NCBI GenBank assembly: GCA_002327415.1
Contig: DCVU01000161.1
Span: 4,629-12,296, forward strand
Direction: 5' to 3'
Source: Smithella sp. UBA2180
GTDB lineage: Bacteria > Desulfobacterota > Syntrophia > Syntrophales > Smithellaceae
Length of the DNA stretch: 7,668 nt
Shown: positions 6,050 through 7,668 of the stretch, one piece after another
Layout of the letters: every line of letters starts with the position of its first letter
Numbering within the stretch: the first letter of the stretch is position 1
Notes under the pieces: generated by a model
Seen by the model: the letters and a program-made list of their open reading frames with translations, nothing else
What the model was told of the DNA's origin: nothing
Database searches by the model: none
Made by a program: the position numbers and the translations under genes

Positions 6050-6081
6050 AAGGCATTTACCTTTGGAAGCGCAAATGCCTT
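6050..6081 (-). terminator. Probable intrinsic terminator or attenuator after the 47-aa gene
   Basis: AAGGCATTT (6073-6081 on the complementary strand) and AAATGCCTT (6050-6058) are perfect 9-base arms with a 14-base loop. On the minus strand the second arm runs into CTTTTATAG, a short U-tract. It lies 16 bases beyond the stop of the 47-aa gene. Because many genes follow, it may be leaky or may set different levels for the 47-aa gene and the rest. Confidence 0.65.
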
Positions 6082-6097
6082 CTAACAGGTTGTAAAT

Positions 6098-6241
6098 TTA
6101 TTTTCTTAATTGGGCATCAAACATTTTAACCCATGCATCATATTTTATTGTGCACCGGCGAGGCTCGTAATCACTAACGGCTTTGTCCTCTTTCTTTTCG
6201 ACTTGTTTTTCAGTTTTATTTATTTTTGTCGTTTTCTTCAT
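6098..6241 (-). CDS. Small basic hydrophilic protein, 47 aa; first gene of the leftward module
   Basis: This short gene is easily missed. The ATG at 6241 follows AAGGAG at 8 bases. The frame stays open for 47 codons to TAA at 6098, and a terminator-like hairpin follows after 16 bases. The N-terminal half is almost all charged (MKKTTKINKTEKQVEKKEDK). The C-terminal half is more mixed (DYEPRRCTIKYDAWVKMFDA). It has no recognisable domain; a small nucleic-acid-binding or host-interacting early protein is possible. Its leader contains the type III hammerhead-like element, whose 3' arm ends 10 bases before the Shine-Dalgarno site. Self-cleavage or folding could therefore affect its translation. 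Confidence 0.75.
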   Translation of the reverse strand: MKKTTKINKTEKQVEKKEDKAVSDYEPRRCTIKYDAWVKMFDAQLRK

Positions 6242-6265
6242 GATTGGTACTCCTTAAATAAAATG

Positions 6266-6323
6266 ATAAAGTGTTTCGGCTATTCAAGCCTTATCAATGC
6301 TGCTACATGCAGCAGACACTTAT
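6266..6323 (-). ncRNA. Hammerhead ribozyme-like element, type III, with U3-A8 core variant (candidate 1)
   Basis: On the minus strand all three stems are present. Stem III is AAGTGT (6321-6316) with ACACTT (6274-6269), extended by two pairs after a bulge. C17 is at 6315. Stem I is TGCTGC (6314-6309) with GCAGCA (6303-6298), loop ATGTA. The core is TTGATAA (6297-6291). Stem II is GGCT (6290-6287) with AGCC (6281-6278), loop TGAAT. GAAA follows (6277-6274). The cleavage triplet is GUC and the break would fall between 6315 and 6314. Two core positions depart from the consensus CUGAUGA: C3 is U and G8 is A. In the known structure positions 3 and 8 pair, and here the pair is preserved as U-A. That speaks for a selected variant, although G8 is important in catalysis and activity may be reduced or lost. 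It lies in the leader of the 47-aa gene. Confidence 0.75.
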
Positions 6324-6342
6324 TTTTAATCAGCGGGGTCTT

Positions 6343-6363
6343 ATCAGGCGCCCATCTCCTGAT
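6343..6363. repeat. Inverted repeat upstream of the type III hammerhead-like element
   Basis: ATCAGG (6343-6348) and CCTGAT (6358-6363) pair around a 9-base loop. A second AATCAG at 6327-6332 on the + strand offers an alternative partner for CTGATT at 6359-6364, so two mutually exclusive hairpins are possible. On the + strand TTTTCTT follows. It may be part of the leader RNA or an operator. Confidence 0.35.
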
Positions 6364-6430
6364 TTTCTTCCTCCCCTATCGGTGATCACATCCGTTTGCT
6401 TGAGCGCCGTTTGACCTTTGCTCGGAATAC

Positions 6431-6440
6431 TGAGGCCTCA
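6431..6440. repeat. 10-bp perfect palindrome TGAGGCCTCA
   Basis: This perfect palindrome lies in the middle of the divergent non-coding block. Its size and symmetry suit a dimeric repressor site, but only one copy is seen, so a chance origin is also possible. Confidence 0.3.
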
Positions 6441-6630
6441 ACTTCTGGTCCGTTCTTCTCTGGATGTCACAGGTATTTAAAAACCCTGGTACCGAATTGC
6501 CCTATGACTTAATTTGGGACTTTTTGCTGGGTTGGCTTTTGTTTGACTTACTGGTTCGCCTTATCCTTGAACCCTGCCAGCGTTTTGCTCTTTTCTTGAT
6601 TACAGATATAAATCCATTCAAAACAAAAGT

Positions 6631-6670
6631 AAAGCTTTTTTTAAACTTTTTTTAAAGAAACTTTAAAGAA
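6631..6670. repeat. AT-rich repeats of a CTTTTTTTAAA-like unit
   Basis: The unit AAA(G)CTTTTTTT occurs twice in tandem and is followed by AAACTTTAAAG. It opens the AT-rich tract that precedes the terminase gene. It could serve as an UP-element-like promoter tract, a bent DNA site or a melting region. Confidence 0.4.
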
Positions 6671-6830
6671 ATTAAAATCCCCAACAAAATAAATACCTTA
6701 TACCCTAATTATTTTTTTATATTTTTTACAAAAAACTTAATTTATAATCAAAATATCATTTTTCACCAGTTTTTGTACGTTTTAGGCCACTTTTTATTCA
6801 GATTCTATACAGAAAAGCATAGAAACATAT

Positions 6831-7493
6831 ATGAGCAAACAAAAAACAATTCTCCCATCAAAACCTGCTTTCAAACGCAAAAAGAAAAAGCCTGCAAAAG
6901 CTATTCCCAAACCCAAGCAAATCCCAGAACCAATAGAAAACCCCAAGCTAACCACTAAACAAGAACGATTCTGCCATGAATACTGCTTAGATAGTAATGG
7001 GGGTAAGGCAGCAATACGAGCAGGGTATTCAGCCAAAACCGCGGACTCTATTGCATCCCAGTTATTAAAGAAATTAAAGATAAAGGAGTATATAGATGCT
7101 CTGCACCAGAAGCGTAATGAAAAGCTGGAAATATCAGCAGAACGCACCCTTCTTGAAATAGCAAGGCTTGCATACTTCGACCCCCAAAAGATGTTTGATT
7201 CCGAAGGCAAGTTAATCCCTATTCATAAGCTTGATAAGGATACCGCAGCTTGCATCGGTGGTATTGATGTATACCAGAAATACGTTGGCGAATCCAAAGA
7301 AGCATGTCTCGAGAACATCAAGAAATTTAAGATATGGGATAAGAATGCTGCATTAGAAAAGATGGCAAAATATTTCGGGAAAACATTCGAGCATACTGGT
7401 GATGATGCAATGCCAGTTAGCAAGCGGATCTTCTTTCAGGTGGAAGACGCCAGGAAACAACCGCCTGCTAATACCGAAGAAGGCGCCGAGTAA
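6831..7493 (+). CDS. terS: Terminase small subunit (Terminase_2 type)
   Basis: This 220-aa DNA-recognition subunit of the packaging motor binds the phage genome and directs the large subunit. The first 39 residues are an unusual Lys/Pro-rich tail (KRKKKKPAKAIPKPKQ). The conserved helix-turn-helix region follows at about 40-92: LTTKQERFCHEY, NGGKAAIRAGYS, SQLLKKLKIKEYI, which closely matches Terminase_2 family proteins. The middle holds the YFDPQKMFDSEGKLIPIHKL segment typical of the family, and WDKNAALEKMAKYFG lies near the end. The ATG at 6831 has no clear Shine-Dalgarno, only a purine run (AGAAAAG) somewhat far upstream, in contrast to the strong sites of the leftward genes. It may be read from a leader-poor or late transcript. 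It is the first gene of the rightward module, and its stop overlaps the large-subunit start. Confidence 0.93.
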   Translation: MSKQKTILPSKPAFKRKKKKPAKAIPKPKQIPEPIENPKLTTKQERFCHEYCLDSNGGKAAIRAGYSAKTADSIASQLLKKLKIKEYIDALHQKRNEKLEISAERTLLEIARLAYFDPQKMFDSEGKLIPIHKLDKDTAACIGGIDVYQKYVGESKEACLENIKKFKIWDKNAALEKMAKYFGKTFEHTGDDAMPVSKRIFFQVEDARKQPPANTEEGAE

Positions 7494-7668
7494 TGCTGAA
7501 TATGCCGCATGCACCAGCATCAGAAATTGATTGGCCAATACGGATAAACAAGCCACAGGCGCAATTTCTAAGCATGCCCCATAAGTTCCGTGCATTTGTT
7601 GGTGGGTACGGATCGAGCAAAACATATTCAGGGTGTTTATCACTTTGTCAGCATTTCTACGAGTGGCC
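7493..7668 (+). CDS. terL: Terminase large subunit, N-terminus (partial, runs off right edge)
   Basis: Fifty-eight codons are visible. After INKPQAQFLSMPHKFRAFVGG comes a Walker A motif, GGYGSSKT (about residues 37-44), the ATPase loop of the packaging motor. The 'PQ.qFl....k.r.fvGG.GSgKT' arrangement is typical of phage TerL N-termini. In most relatives the residue before Lys is Gly; here it is Ser42. The ATG overlaps the TerS stop by one base (TAATG), and AGAAGG lies about 9 bases upstream. A second ATG at 7502 is possible. The nuclease domain lies beyond the window. Confidence 0.9.
   Translation, partial: MLNMPHAPASEIDWPIRINKPQAQFLSMPHKFRAFVGGYGSSKTYSGCLSLCQHFYEW

Larger units (their letters stand above)
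6325..6830. promoter_or_regulatory. Divergent intergenic region without a convincing gene
   Basis: About 500 bases separate the leftward early module from the rightward packaging genes. I see no frame with a ribosome site on either strand. The left part (6325-6600) is of average composition with several short inverted repeats. The right part (about 6600-6790) is very AT-rich with T- and A-runs. A perfect TATAAT on the + strand (6743-6748) lacks a good -35 at normal distance. On the minus strand TTGTTT (6621-6626) and TGTAAT (6599-6604) are 16 bases apart and could be a promoter for the leftward module. The divergent promoters should lie here. An operator cluster or an origin is possible but not shown. 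Confidence 0.5.

Noticed and set aside
6332..6365. Possible third hammerhead around CTGATAAG on the minus strand
   Set aside because: The required stem I next to the core does not pair at its first position, no stem II or GAAA follows, and only the plain inverted repeat remains.
6110..6385. Rightward frame across the 47-aa gene and the hammerhead
   Set aside because: It is antisense to a better supported small gene and ribozyme, and lacks a ribosome site.
6464..6655. Rightward 63-codon frame with hydrophobic product
   Set aside because: It has no Shine-Dalgarno site, no supporting neighbour, and ends in the T-rich repeats, which makes the hydrophobic translation a product of composition.
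1..7668. CRISPR array, insertion sequence or attachment site
   Set aside because: No regularly spaced repeats, transposase, integrase or duplicated att-like core was seen.

Overview
This window looks like part of a tailed-phage (Caudoviricetes) or prophage genome. The host is probably a low-to-mid GC bacterium that relies on strong Shine-Dalgarno sites. Nearly every leftward gene has AAGGAG/GGAGG upstream, which fits a Firmicutes-like host, but the host is an inference and no integrase or host gene is visible. Two divergent modules meet in a non-coding block of about 590 bases (6242-6830). The right end is the start of the packaging module on the + strand: terminase small subunit, then the N-terminus of the terminase large subunit. 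Everything from about 6241 leftwards is one tightly packed minus-strand early/replication module.

In transcription order, the minus-strand module holds a 47-aa basic protein (not in a long ORF, found by reading its Shine-Dalgarno site and frame), a 125-aa unknown, an 84-aa unknown, a 90-aa protein with a C-terminal coiled coil, a 46-aa unknown, a hairpin terminator, another 46-aa unknown, a 160-aa unknown, a DUF6011/HARP/SNF2-type helicase of 675 aa, a NUMOD3-HNH homing endonuclease, a sigma-70-like protein, an 88-aa Cys-rich protein, and the N-terminus of a zinc-ribbon primase that runs off the left edge. Genes overlap or abut (ATGA, TAATG), and several Shine-Dalgarno sites lie inside the preceding gene, so the module is probably translated with coupling. 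Helicase plus primase mark DNA replication/repair. The sigma-like protein is a candidate transcription switch. The HNH gene is a probable selfish insertion.

The most interesting content is RNA. The minus strand contains two hammerhead ribozyme-like elements. The first (about 6266-6323) is a complete type III fold in the leader of the 47-aa gene. Its core reads UUGAUAA instead of CUGAUGA, so the usual C3-G8 pair is replaced by a U3-A8 pair. The second (about 5562-5617) is a type II arrangement placed immediately after the stop codon of the 125-aa gene. It has a canonical GUC cleavage site, CUGAUGAG and CGAAA, but a very weak stem II. If both cleave, they release a defined RNA of 722 nt carrying the 47-aa and 125-aa genes, with 5'-OH and 2',3'-cyclic phosphate ends. 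Such ends could serve mRNA processing or even circularisation. A terminator-like hairpin lies between those two genes.

The block 6325-6830 has no convincing gene. It holds hairpins, a 10-bp palindrome (TGAGGCCTCA), TTTAAA-type repeats and a strongly AT-rich tract just upstream of the terminase gene. It is the likely site of the divergent promoters and possibly of operators or an origin.
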